A DNA stretch of 64,000 nucleotides from Mongoliitalea lutea (GTDB lineage Bacteria; Bacteroidota; Bacteroidia; Cytophagales; Cyclobacteriaceae): contig NZ_BMYF01000001.1 of NCBI RefSeq assembly GCF_014652135.1, positions 248,650-312,649 of the forward strand. The letters are read 5' to 3'. Both the position numbers and the translations under genes were made by a program. Of this stretch, positions 44,688 through 52,126 are shown one piece after another. Numbering within the stretch: position 1 is the stretch's first letter; every line of letters starts with the position of its first letter. The notes beneath the pieces were generated by a model that did no database searches, was not told where the DNA came from, and saw only the letters and a program-made list of their open reading frames with translations.

Positions 44688-44746
44688 TGGCTGTTTTTCT
44701 AGTGAAAATGAAATGATTGAAATTCAACCCTCTTGAAAAACAGCCA
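44688..44746. promoter_or_regulatory. 12-bp inverted repeat between GCS2 and amidotransferase genes
   Basis: TGGCTGTTTTTC (44688-44699) and GAAAAACAGCCA (44735-44746) are exact inverted copies 35 bases apart. There is no T-run after the second arm, so it is not a standard terminator. It may control read-through or the promoter just downstream. Confidence 0.5.
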
Positions 44747-44762
44747 CTTGGATTAATTTACG

Positions 44763-44770
44763 TACCTTTG
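44763..44770 (+). promoter_or_regulatory. -7 promoter box of the amidotransferase gene (TACCTTTG)
   Basis: TACCTTTG is an exact TAnnTTTG match ending 20 bases before the ATG at 44791. It suggests the last two cluster genes can be transcribed separately. Confidence 0.55.
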
Positions 44771-44790
44771 CGGTCCCAAACAAAATCACC

Positions 44791-45615
44791 ATGCAAGACA
44801 AAATAAATGTAGCCATCCTCGATATGTACGACGGAGAGCCAAATCAAGGGATGCGCTGTATTCAGGATATTCTAGGACGCTTTCAATCAGAGATCACCTG
44901 CAAAACTTATAATGTAAGGCAACATGCAGAAATCCCTGATGTTAGCGAATATGATTTATACATATCTTCCGGCGGACCGGGTAATCCTTTGGAAGGTGAC
45001 GGCAATTGGGATGTTAAATACTATGCTTTGTTGGATAGCATTTACGAATGGAACAAACAGCACGAACAAAAGAAATACATTTTGTTTATCTGTCACTCCT
45101 ACCAAATGGCCATCAAGCATTTTGGCTTGGCAGAAATAACGAAACGAAAGTCCACCTCTTTTGGAGTGATGACTATTCATAAAACAGATGCAGGAATGGA
45201 CGATCCATTATTTGAAAATTTGGATAATCCATTTTGGGCAGTCGATAGTCGGGATTACCAAGTGGTACAACCCCACCATAAAAAATTCCGGGAAATGGGC
45301 GCACAAATCATCGCCTTGGAAAAAATCAGAACTCATGTGGAATACGAACGTGCCATCATGGCTGTACGTTTCAGTCCTGAGATGGTAGGTACCCAATTCC
45401 ATCCTGAGGCCGATCCTGAAAGCTTTCATGTGCATCTACGTAAACCGGAAGTTAGGGAGAAAATCATCAACATGCGGGGCAGAGTACGCTATTTACGCAT
45501 GCTCGAGCATCTCGTAGAGGAGCATACCATTTACAAGACCAACGAAACCTTGATACCAAACTTTATTCGTCAGTCTATAGACCTTATCAATCAACAGCAC
45601 GCATACACTCATTAA
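44791..45615 (+). CDS. Class I glutamine amidotransferase-like protein
   Basis: A 274-residue GATase1-fold protein. The nucleophile is Cys101 in LFICHSYQMAIKHF; the general base and acid are the His and Glu in GTQFHPEADPESF near residue 200. YISSGGPGNPLEGD is the oxyanion-side strand. A class I amidotransferase supplies ammonia from glutamine to a partner synthetase. Here the partner is likely one of the ATP-grasp proteins; 8 bases separate it from the downstream ATP-grasp. The C-terminal extension (about 215-274) is longer than in minimal GATases. Confidence 0.9.
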   Translation: MQDKINVAILDMYDGEPNQGMRCIQDILGRFQSEITCKTYNVRQHAEIPDVSEYDLYISSGGPGNPLEGDGNWDVKYYALLDSIYEWNKQHEQKKYILFICHSYQMAIKHFGLAEITKRKSTSFGVMTIHKTDAGMDDPLFENLDNPFWAVDSRDYQVVQPHHKKFREMGAQIIALEKIRTHVEYERAIMAVRFSPEMVGTQFHPEADPESFHVHLRKPEVREKIINMRGRVRYLRMLEHLVEEHTIYKTNETLIPNFIRQSIDLINQQHAYTH

Positions 45616-45623
45616 CGTTACCT

Positions 45624-46814
45624 ATGATTAGTCAACACAGACAATTTTTCAATCAGCAGTTTAGTCAGGAAAGATACCAGTCCTTACTTCAAAGTATCGC
45701 GCAGGAATTTGACTATATGCCTACCTTTCGCATAGCGGAAACACCTTTTTTTATCTCCGATGAGCTGAAATCACAAGTGGAAGAAGCTTGTCAACAAGTG
45801 ATTGACTTTATCAATCGGCCTGATTTTAATCAAATAACTCAAAAAGCGATTGATGTGAACTTTGATGTTCCTAATCAGGATGCGCATACCCAATTTCTGG
45901 CAATCGATTTTGGTATCTGCGAGGAAGATGGAAAGATTCTTCCAAAACTCATTGAGGTGCAGGGCTTTCCTTCGATTTTTAATTTTCAATTCAATCTCTT
46001 CCAGAAATTTCAGGAAACCTATCCTTTCTTAGCGGATTTTACCCCCTATCTCAGTGGGTTGAATGAGCAAACGTATTTCGAAAAAGTGAAAGAAACCATC
46101 TTGAATGGTTACGCACCGCATGAAGTGGTTTTATTGGAAATTGAGCCAGAAAAACAGAATACAAAAATAGATTTCTACTATTGCAAAAAAGATTTGGGGG
46201 TACCTTACATCTGTGTTACTGCTATTGAAAAAAAGGGAAAGAAGCTATTTTACACCAATGAAGAAGGTGAAAAAATCCAAATCAAACGGATTTACAACCG
46301 GGTGATTTTCGATGAACTGATGGCCCGAAAAGACTTGGATATGAGCTTTTCATTCTTTGAAGAATTGGACGTAGAATGGGCAGGACATCCCAATTGGTTT
46401 GCTAGAATCAGTAAATTTATTCTTCCCTACCTTCAAGGACCTTATTTTAACGATACCGTATTATTGTCCGACTTGAAAGAAATCCCGAGTGACCTAGAAA
46501 ACTATGTACTCAAGCCACTATTTTCTTTTTCGGGAAGCGGGGTGATTTTTCATGTGACCAAAGAAGATGTGATGAAGGTTGAGGAAAAAGACCTGTATAT
46601 CCTCCAAAAGAAAGCTACTTACAAACCTATTATTCAAGCCTTGGAAGGTCAGGTAAAAGCCGAACTTCGGATTTTGGCTGTTTGGCCTGAAAAGGATGAA
46701 TCCCCTACCCTAGTCGGGAATCTTGTACGCCTGAGCCGGGGAGAAATGATAGGTGTGAAGTTTAACAAGGACAAAGATTGGGTTGGCGGTACAATTGGAC
46801 TTTTTTCCAAATAA
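45624..46814 (+). CDS. ATP-grasp protein, glutathionylspermidine-synthetase-like or permuted
   Basis: A 396-residue protein. The central and C-terminal part has ATP-grasp features: YVLKPLFSFSGSGVIF (lysine and glycine loop), then PELRILAVWPE-type and LVRLSRGEMIGVKFNKDKDWVGG strands that supply the metal ligands. The N-terminal half does not match a standard ATP-grasp domain in my reading and may bind the second substrate. It lies 8 bases after the amidotransferase gene and ends the cluster. Function is inferred from fold and context only. Confidence 0.75.
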   Translation: MISQHRQFFNQQFSQERYQSLLQSIAQEFDYMPTFRIAETPFFISDELKSQVEEACQQVIDFINRPDFNQITQKAIDVNFDVPNQDAHTQFLAIDFGICEEDGKILPKLIEVQGFPSIFNFQFNLFQKFQETYPFLADFTPYLSGLNEQTYFEKVKETILNGYAPHEVVLLEIEPEKQNTKIDFYYCKKDLGVPYICVTAIEKKGKKLFYTNEEGEKIQIKRIYNRVIFDELMARKDLDMSFSFFEELDVEWAGHPNWFARISKFILPYLQGPYFNDTVLLSDLKEIPSDLENYVLKPLFSFSGSGVIFHVTKEDVMKVEEKDLYILQKKATYKPIIQALEGQVKAELRILAVWPEKDESPTLVGNLVRLSRGEMIGVKFNKDKDWVGGTIGLFSK

Positions 46815-46871
46815 ATTCTTGACACAATTTTCTTTGGGTTCACGTACAATTACTTGCCATTCCTACTTTAC

Positions 46872-46898
46872 ATGACAAAAATCACTTTTTTTTGTCAT
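46872..46898. promoter_or_regulatory. Inverted repeat upstream of the transhydrogenase operon
   Basis: ATGACAAAAA and TTTTTGTCAT, a 10-bp inverted repeat around a seven-base spacer, lies 56 bases before the pntA start. It may be an operator, or a weak terminator of the ATP-grasp gene. Confidence 0.4.
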
Positions 46899-46954
46899 TG
46901 TTTTTCCTAGCTTTAAAAGTTGGATGCATTTTATCCACTTTTAAACACCTACTC

Positions 46955-48079
46955 ATGATTATTGGAATCCTCAAAGAACCCGAAGGAGAAGCAAGAGTTG
47001 CTTTTCTCCCAGAGGCTGTAAAAACTCTTATCGACTGGAAATTAGATATTTGGGTAGAGAAAGGTGCCGGAGTCTCGGCATTCTCTCCTGACGAACAATA
47101 CCTAGCTCAAGGAGCAAGCATCCACAGTAGGGATGAAATCCTTTCAAAGGCTGATTTGATTTGTGGCATTCAGCCACTCAAACAATCAGAAATTGCCCAA
47201 ACGCGTCCTGAAATTGTTTTAATGGGACAATTGGATGCGCTTTACAATACAGATCTGACTGATTTTCTCTTGAAAAACAACAAAACAGCCTTCAGTATGG
47301 AATTGGTCCCACGTACCACACGTGCACAATCTATGGACGTACTTTCTTCTATGGCAACAGTGACTGGATACAAAGCCGTACTCTTAGCTGCTTCTATGCT
47401 TCCTAGATTTTTCCCGATGTTTATGACCGCCGCTGGTAGTATTACTCCTGCGCGAGTCTTGATTCTAGGAGCAGGTGTTGCTGGTTTGCAGGCAATTGCT
47501 ACCGCAAGGAGACTCGGCGCCAATGTATTTGCTTTTGATGTGCGTCAAGCTGCGAAAGAAGAGGTTTTATCCTTGGGAGCTAAATTTGTGGATGTAGAAG
47601 GAGCTACGGAAGATAAATCTGCCGGAGGATATGCTGTCGAACAAAGTGAAGCCTATTTGCAAAAGCAAAAAGATACCATACATGAGCATGCTTTGAAAGC
47701 AGATATTATTATCACTACAGCTCAAATTCCCGGACGAAAAGCCCCACAATTAGTGGAAGAACGAACTGTCAGGTCAATGAAAGCTGGCTCAGTAATCATA
47801 GACTTAGCTGCAAGCTCGGGTGGGAATTGTGCGCTCTCCCAACCTGAACAAACTATTGATGTGGAAGGTGTGCGAATTGTAGGCGTAAGCAATTTAGCAG
47901 CCCAAATGCCTCAAGATGCCAGCAAAATGTTTGGCAAAAACTATTTGAACTTCCTGAAACTGATTATCAAGGAAGGTCAGATCCATCTAAATTTTGAAGA
48001 TGATATTGTCCAAGGAACCTGTGTATGTCATCAGGGAACAGCTATCAGTCCTCGAATCATCCAATGTGTAACGTCCTAA
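46955..48079 (+). CDS. pntA: NAD(P) transhydrogenase subunit alpha, part 1
   Basis: A 374-residue dI component from the ATG at 46955, where the family begins MIIGILKEPEGEARVAFLPE. An upstream frame to 46892 adds residues with no match. The NAD site is VLILGAGVAGLQAIATARR, with the RQD-loop-like region FDVRQAAKEEVLSLG. It binds NAD(H) in the cytoplasm and transfers hydride to NADP+ bound by PntB, driven by the proton gradient. It forms an operon with two membrane genes; the split of alpha into two polypeptides is the usual arrangement in this phylum. Confidence 0.95.
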   Translation: MIIGILKEPEGEARVAFLPEAVKTLIDWKLDIWVEKGAGVSAFSPDEQYLAQGASIHSRDEILSKADLICGIQPLKQSEIAQTRPEIVLMGQLDALYNTDLTDFLLKNNKTAFSMELVPRTTRAQSMDVLSSMATVTGYKAVLLAASMLPRFFPMFMTAAGSITPARVLILGAGVAGLQAIATARRLGANVFAFDVRQAAKEEVLSLGAKFVDVEGATEDKSAGGYAVEQSEAYLQKQKDTIHEHALKADIIITTAQIPGRKAPQLVEERTVRSMKAGSVIIDLAASSGGNCALSQPEQTIDVEGVRIVGVSNLAAQMPQDASKMFGKNYLNFLKLIIKEGQIHLNFEDDIVQGTCVCHQGTAISPRIIQCVTS

Positions 48080-48083
48080 GCTT

Positions 48084-48401
48084 ATGGAAAGTATACTACA
48101 ATTTATAGGCGAAAATATGGAAATGGTGTATTTCCTGATTTTAGCCATCCTTTTAGGGGTAGAGGTAATCTCCAATGTCCCTGCCATCCTTCACACCCCT
48201 TTGATGTCCGGTGCCAATGCCATCCACGGAGTGGTAGTTGTCGGAGCCATCATAGTTATGTTACAAGCTTCTCCAGATAATTACCTAGCATTAGGCGTAG
48301 GCTTTTTAGCAGTGATTGTAGGCACCTTAAATGTGATAGGAGGCTTTGTGGTCACCGATAGAATGTTGGAGATGTTTAAGAAAAAGCCGAAAAAATCATG
48401 A
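48084..48401 (+). CDS. NAD(P) transhydrogenase subunit alpha, membrane part
   Basis: A 105-residue protein with three membrane helices and the family phrase VEVISNVPAILHTPLMSGAN. It corresponds to the membrane segment that is fused to dI in Escherichia coli PntA. It follows pntA by 4 bases and overlaps pntB by 4 bases, so all three are translationally coupled. Confidence 0.95.
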   Translation: MESILQFIGENMEMVYFLILAILLGVEVISNVPAILHTPLMSGANAIHGVVVVGAIIVMLQASPDNYLALGVGFLAVIVGTLNVIGGFVVTDRMLEMFKKKPKKS

Positions 48402-49801
48402 TACAACTCACATTCTTAGAAATCGCTTACTTGATTGCATCCTTGACTTTTATCATAGGACTCAAGATGCTTTCACATCCAGATTCGGCCCGAAAAGGTA
48501 ACTTGGTGGCGGCAGCAGGCATGTTGTTGGCCATTGTGGTGACATTGACCTTGTATCAGGATTTCGATAGCAGTAAACTGTTAAACTATGGCTTAATTTT
48601 CGGTGGCTTGGTAGTAGGTTCCGTAATCGGCACCATCATGGCCAAACGCGTGCAAATGACCGCCATGCCACAAATGGTATCTTTCTTTAATGGAATGGGA
48701 GGAGCCTGTGCAGCGCTGATTGCGATCATCGAATTTCAGCACCATCAGCACAGTACGGTCACAGGTTTTGATGGGGAGCTATTGGTGATGCTTCTAGGGC
48801 TTTTAATCGGTTCTGTTTCCTTTTCAGGTTCTTTGATTGCTTATGGAAAACTAGAAGGAAAAATCAAAGACAAAGTCCTGCCCTTCAATCAGGTAATCAA
48901 CATGAGCATGTTATTGGCCATTATTGTGTTGATTGTCTATCAAATGGTAGCCGGATCCAGTCCATTGGTATTTTATGGAATTTTGGTTATTGCCTTGGTC
49001 TATGGAGTACTCTTTGTAATGCCTATCGGAGGAGCAGATATGCCTGTGGTTATTTCTTTGCTGAATTCTTTTACAGGAATGGCAGCGGCTTTTGGTGGGT
49101 TCCTATATGGAAACAAAGCCATGCTGACTGGAGGGATTTTGGTAGGTTCAGCAGGAACCATCCTGACCATTCTCATGTGCAACGCCATGAACCGCTCACT
49201 TACCAATGTACTCCTAGGGGCCTTTGGAGGTGGTGCTACAGGCGCTGCTAAAACAGGGTCGGGAGATCAAACTGTCCGTGAAATATCCATTTCGGATACG
49301 GCTGTTCTCTTATCTTATTCACAAAATGTAGTGATTGTACCTGGCTATGGCTTGGCTGTCGCCCAAGCACAGCATATTTGCCATGAGCTGGAAAAATTAC
49401 TGGAGGAAAAAGGGGTAGAAGTCAATTATGCCATTCATCCTGTCGCCGGCCGTATGCCTGGACATATGAATGTACTGCTAGCAGAAGCAGATGTGCCCTA
49501 TGAGCGCATGCAGGAAATGGAAGAAATCAATGATAAATTCACCAATACAGATGTGGTTGTAGTCATTGGAGCCAATGATGTAGTCAATCCAGCTGCTAAA
49601 AACGATCCAAGTTCTCCGATATATGGCATGCCGATATTGGAAGTAGAGCAGGCAAAAAATGTCATTATCATGAAGCGTGGGATGGCTGCTGGCTACGCAG
49701 GGATTGAAAATGAACTCTTCTTTTATCCCAAAACGAAGATGCTATTTGGGGATGCCAAAGCAACCTTACAGAAATTAACTGCTGAGGTGAAGGAGATTTA
49801 A
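48398..49801 (+). CDS. pntB: NAD(P) transhydrogenase subunit beta
   Basis: A 467-residue protein. About nine membrane helices (residues 1-270) with GGADMPVVISLLNSFTGMAA form the proton channel; the C-terminal dIII domain binds NADP(H) through IVPGYGLAVAQAQH and VIGANDVVNPAA. It couples proton entry to NADPH formation. Full length. Confidence 0.97.
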   Translation: MIQLTFLEIAYLIASLTFIIGLKMLSHPDSARKGNLVAAAGMLLAIVVTLTLYQDFDSSKLLNYGLIFGGLVVGSVIGTIMAKRVQMTAMPQMVSFFNGMGGACAALIAIIEFQHHQHSTVTGFDGELLVMLLGLLIGSVSFSGSLIAYGKLEGKIKDKVLPFNQVINMSMLLAIIVLIVYQMVAGSSPLVFYGILVIALVYGVLFVMPIGGADMPVVISLLNSFTGMAAAFGGFLYGNKAMLTGGILVGSAGTILTILMCNAMNRSLTNVLLGAFGGGATGAAKTGSGDQTVREISISDTAVLLSYSQNVVIVPGYGLAVAQAQHICHELEKLLEEKGVEVNYAIHPVAGRMPGHMNVLLAEADVPYERMQEMEEINDKFTNTDVVVVIGANDVVNPAAKNDPSSPIYGMPILEVEQAKNVIIMKRGMAAGYAGIENELFFYPKTKMLFGDAKATLQKLTAEVKEI

Positions 49802-49810
49802 ACCAATTGA

Positions 49811-49872
49811 GGCTTGATGGGTTATCAAAAGGCTAGTATATTGCTAGTAAACTATTAAAAACCCATCAAGCC
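49811..49872. promoter_or_regulatory. 13-bp inverted repeat abutting a start codon
   Basis: GGCTTGATGGGTT (49811-49823) and AACCCATCAAGCC (49860-49872) are exact inverted copies with 36 bases between. The second arm ends immediately before the ATG at 49873. A folded mRNA could hide the start codon, or the element could end the pnt transcript, though no T-run follows. Confidence 0.55.
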
Positions 49873-50745
49873 ATGTTTAAATTAACACTTTACTTTCAAG
49901 CATTCTTCTTAGCTCTATTGGCTTGGAACCAACTAAAACCTGTAAATGATACCAATGAGTTAGCTCCAGCTATCACTATGTGTCATTCAGGTCCATCAGA
50001 AATGATTGCTTTTTTGGATGACCCTACTTTTGTGGCATTCCATCCCTCCCCTATTCCATTTGACTTCGATCCTTCCGGACAAATGATCTCCTTCCCTAGT
50101 CCAGATGGAAAGGATGCGAGTGGATACTATTTGCCGGCTACCAATCAATCTGAACTTTGGTTATTCGTATATCAGGAATGGTGGGGACTGAATGATAACA
50201 TCAAAGAAGAAGCTGAAAAGTTTTTCAATGACCTTGGAGGAAAAGTAAATGTCTTAGCATTGGACATGTACGATGGCAATGTCACTGCCAATCCTCAAGA
50301 GGCTATGACCTTTATGAGAGGTACAGATGGAGAGCGATTAACCAACATTGTAAAAGCAGCACAAAACTTCGCAGGGCCGAGAGCTCAGATTGCCAATGTA
50401 GGATGGTGTTTCGGAGGTGCTTGGTCTTTGAAATCTGCCTTAATTTTGGGTCCTTCTAACATTGGTTCAATCATCTATTATGGCATGCCTGTGAGAGATG
50501 TGGAGCAATTAAAAACCTTGAATTCAGACGTTTTAGGCCTATTCGCAACCGAACAAAATATCTCCAAAGAGATCATAGAAGAATTTGCATCAGCAATGAA
50601 AGAAGCCGATAAAAGTCTGAATTACAAAATCTTCGATGCCGTTCACGGCTTTGCCAACCCATCCAATCCACGCCATGATGTAGCTGCTACGGAAGAAGCC
50701 TATGGAATGGCTATGGCGTATTTGAAGGAGAAGTTTGGGATGTAG
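49873..50745 (+). CDS. Dienelactone hydrolase family protein, probably exported
   Basis: A 290-residue protein. A hydrophobic N-terminus (LYFQAFFLALLAW) is a likely signal peptide. The DLH fold shows VYQEWWGLNDNI and NVGWCFGGAWSLK with nucleophile Cys179; the triad is completed by an Asp and the His in DAVHGFANP. Cysteine instead of serine is typical of the true DLH family. Substrate unknown; the environmental role may be hydrolysis of lactones or esters. A purine-rich tail begins at its stop codon. Confidence 0.88.
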   Translation: MFKLTLYFQAFFLALLAWNQLKPVNDTNELAPAITMCHSGPSEMIAFLDDPTFVAFHPSPIPFDFDPSGQMISFPSPDGKDASGYYLPATNQSELWLFVYQEWWGLNDNIKEEAEKFFNDLGGKVNVLALDMYDGNVTANPQEAMTFMRGTDGERLTNIVKAAQNFAGPRAQIANVGWCFGGAWSLKSALILGPSNIGSIIYYGMPVRDVEQLKTLNSDVLGLFATEQNISKEIIEEFASAMKEADKSLNYKIFDAVHGFANPSNPRHDVAATEEAYGMAMAYLKEKFGM

Positions 50746-50885
50746 AGATGGAAGCGAGATGCGAGATGCGAGAGACGAGAAGCGAGATTTTAGAATCAAG
50801 ATCCAAGAACTGCTGTAAGCAGGAGGTGAGAAGCGTAGTGAAATGTAGAATGAGGAATGAAGAATTTAGAATGAGAGGCGAAAAT
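50746..50885 (+). repeat. Purine-rich tail after the DLH gene
   Basis: From the stop codon on, the plus strand is dense in GAAGCGAGATGCGAGA, GACGAGAAGCGAG and GAGGAATGAAGAA words. It has the same character as the tails after lhgO, pabB and the trans-sulfuration gene, and is on the coding strand of the gene it follows. The whole 50746-51379 stretch has no gene. A second purine block, made of GGATGAAGGAGGAA words, lies at about 51110-51172. Confidence 0.6.
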
Positions 50886-50914
50886 GAAGCATTATAAATG
50901 TGGAATAATGGATC

Positions 50915-51018
50915 CGGCTGTGGGTTTTAACCTACGTCCGTAATTTTTTTGAGACAAAATTTAATCGAATTTCAAAAGAATGTCCCAAATCAATTGCCGT
51001 GGATTTTAATCCCCGGCA
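50915..51018. repeat. Two hairpins with GGRTT-AAYCC apex
   Basis: Hairpin A (50915-50940) has GTGGGTT-TT-AACCTAC at its tip and outer CGG/CCG pairs. Hairpin B (50995-51018) pairs TGCCGTGGATT with AATCCCCGGCA around TT. Arms differ, but the apex is shared with the hairpin at 23813. An A/T-rich spacer separates them. Confidence 0.6.
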
Positions 51019-51171
51019 TTGGAGGAGGAGTAAATAGTCGGGGAATGAAATAACCTCAAAAAATCATCTGTGCAAATCTGCGAAATCTGTGGACAGACAA
51101 CCAAATTAAAGGATGAAGGAGGAAAGATGAAGGAGGAAGGAGGAAGGATAAGGAAGGAAGGATGAAGGAGG

Positions 51172-51229
51172 AATCAGTACACATGAGAGTTGATTTTTCA
51201 GGCTGTTCATGTGTACTGATTTTTATTTA
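51172..51229 (+). terminator. Strong hairpin terminator
   Basis: AATCAGTACACATGA (51172-51186) and TCATGTGTACTGATT (51207-51221) form a perfect 15-bp stem, then TTTTATTT. It is about 430 bases past the DLH stop codon, so the tails before it would be transcribed. The T-run is on the plus strand; the nearest gene on the minus strand is the PorT-like gene. Confidence 0.7.
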
Positions 51230-51379
51230 CATTTTCACTGATTTTACGGGCATGAGAAGGTCTGCATTAACCCAAGGTTTTCAGAGAAATCCTAGTAAGC
51301 TCATAGAGTTCACACTCCTTCTGTGATTTATTCGCTTTCTGCGAGCCACACTCCTGCTTTATGCGAACCTCATTTCATA

Positions 51380-51964
51380 CTAAAACTTGATAGACAATCC
51401 CAACATCAAATTTTGTAAAGCAAAATCCCCATTACCGGTAAATACATCATCAATCACAATCGTTTGTCCATTCAGTACACGCTGATAGCGAAGGTCTAAC
51501 CCTAAATTCCCGAAATTCAGGCCAATTCCAAACTGATAGCCTGCATTCCATTTATCAAATTCAAAAGGTCTTAACTCATCTTGTATGTAATAATGCATGG
51601 CAGGACCGGCAAAAACAGAAAAGATAGGACCTAGTACATTTACTCCAAGAAGCAATGGCGCATCCAATAATTGTGTTTTAAAAATCTCCGAATTGACTTC
51701 AGAGCGGACTTGCGTATAATTCAACTCGGGACGTAAAAACACAGGACCTAAATTTACCTTTCCAAACATTCCAAGATTGAATCCTACATTATCCATAGGA
51801 TTGCCCCATGCAAGACCTGCATCTTTGAAGTATTGACCACTGGAATTGTAATTGACACCCCCTCGGATTCCGAAGCCTCCTGATGTTTGGGCATATACTT
51901 GTTGCGTTACAGACAGGAACAATAGACCTGCCATGGCGAGTGTTAATTGAAGGATTTTTTTCAT
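51380..51964 (-). CDS. Outer-membrane beta-barrel protein (PorT-like)
   Basis: A 194-residue protein with a signal peptide ending QQVYAQT. The mature part has alternating strands such as GGFGIRGGVNYNSSGQYF and GFNLGMFGKVNLGPVFL, and it ends LGLSIKF with the terminal phenylalanine used for outer-membrane assembly. This family (outer-membrane protein beta-barrel, PorT type) is abundant in Bacteroidota; individual functions are mostly unknown. Confidence 0.85.
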   Translation of the reverse strand: MKKILQLTLAMAGLLFLSVTQQVYAQTSGGFGIRGGVNYNSSGQYFKDAGLAWGNPMDNVGFNLGMFGKVNLGPVFLRPELNYTQVRSEVNSEIFKTQLLDAPLLLGVNVLGPIFSVFAGPAMHYYIQDELRPFEFDKWNAGYQFGIGLNFGNLGLDLRYQRVLNGQTIVIDDVFTGNGDFALQNLMLGLSIKF

Positions 51965-52126
51965 AGCACTTTTTGTTAAGAGTTGGTAAAAGATGGAAAT
52001 CTTACAAACACCTGCATCTATTTCATGGTTTTAACTCGTAAATAAAACCAAATAAAATATTGACTTCCTCAGAACGACACCTTTTCCAAAATCGTGCCTG
52101 AAAATAAAATTATAATCAAAAGACCT

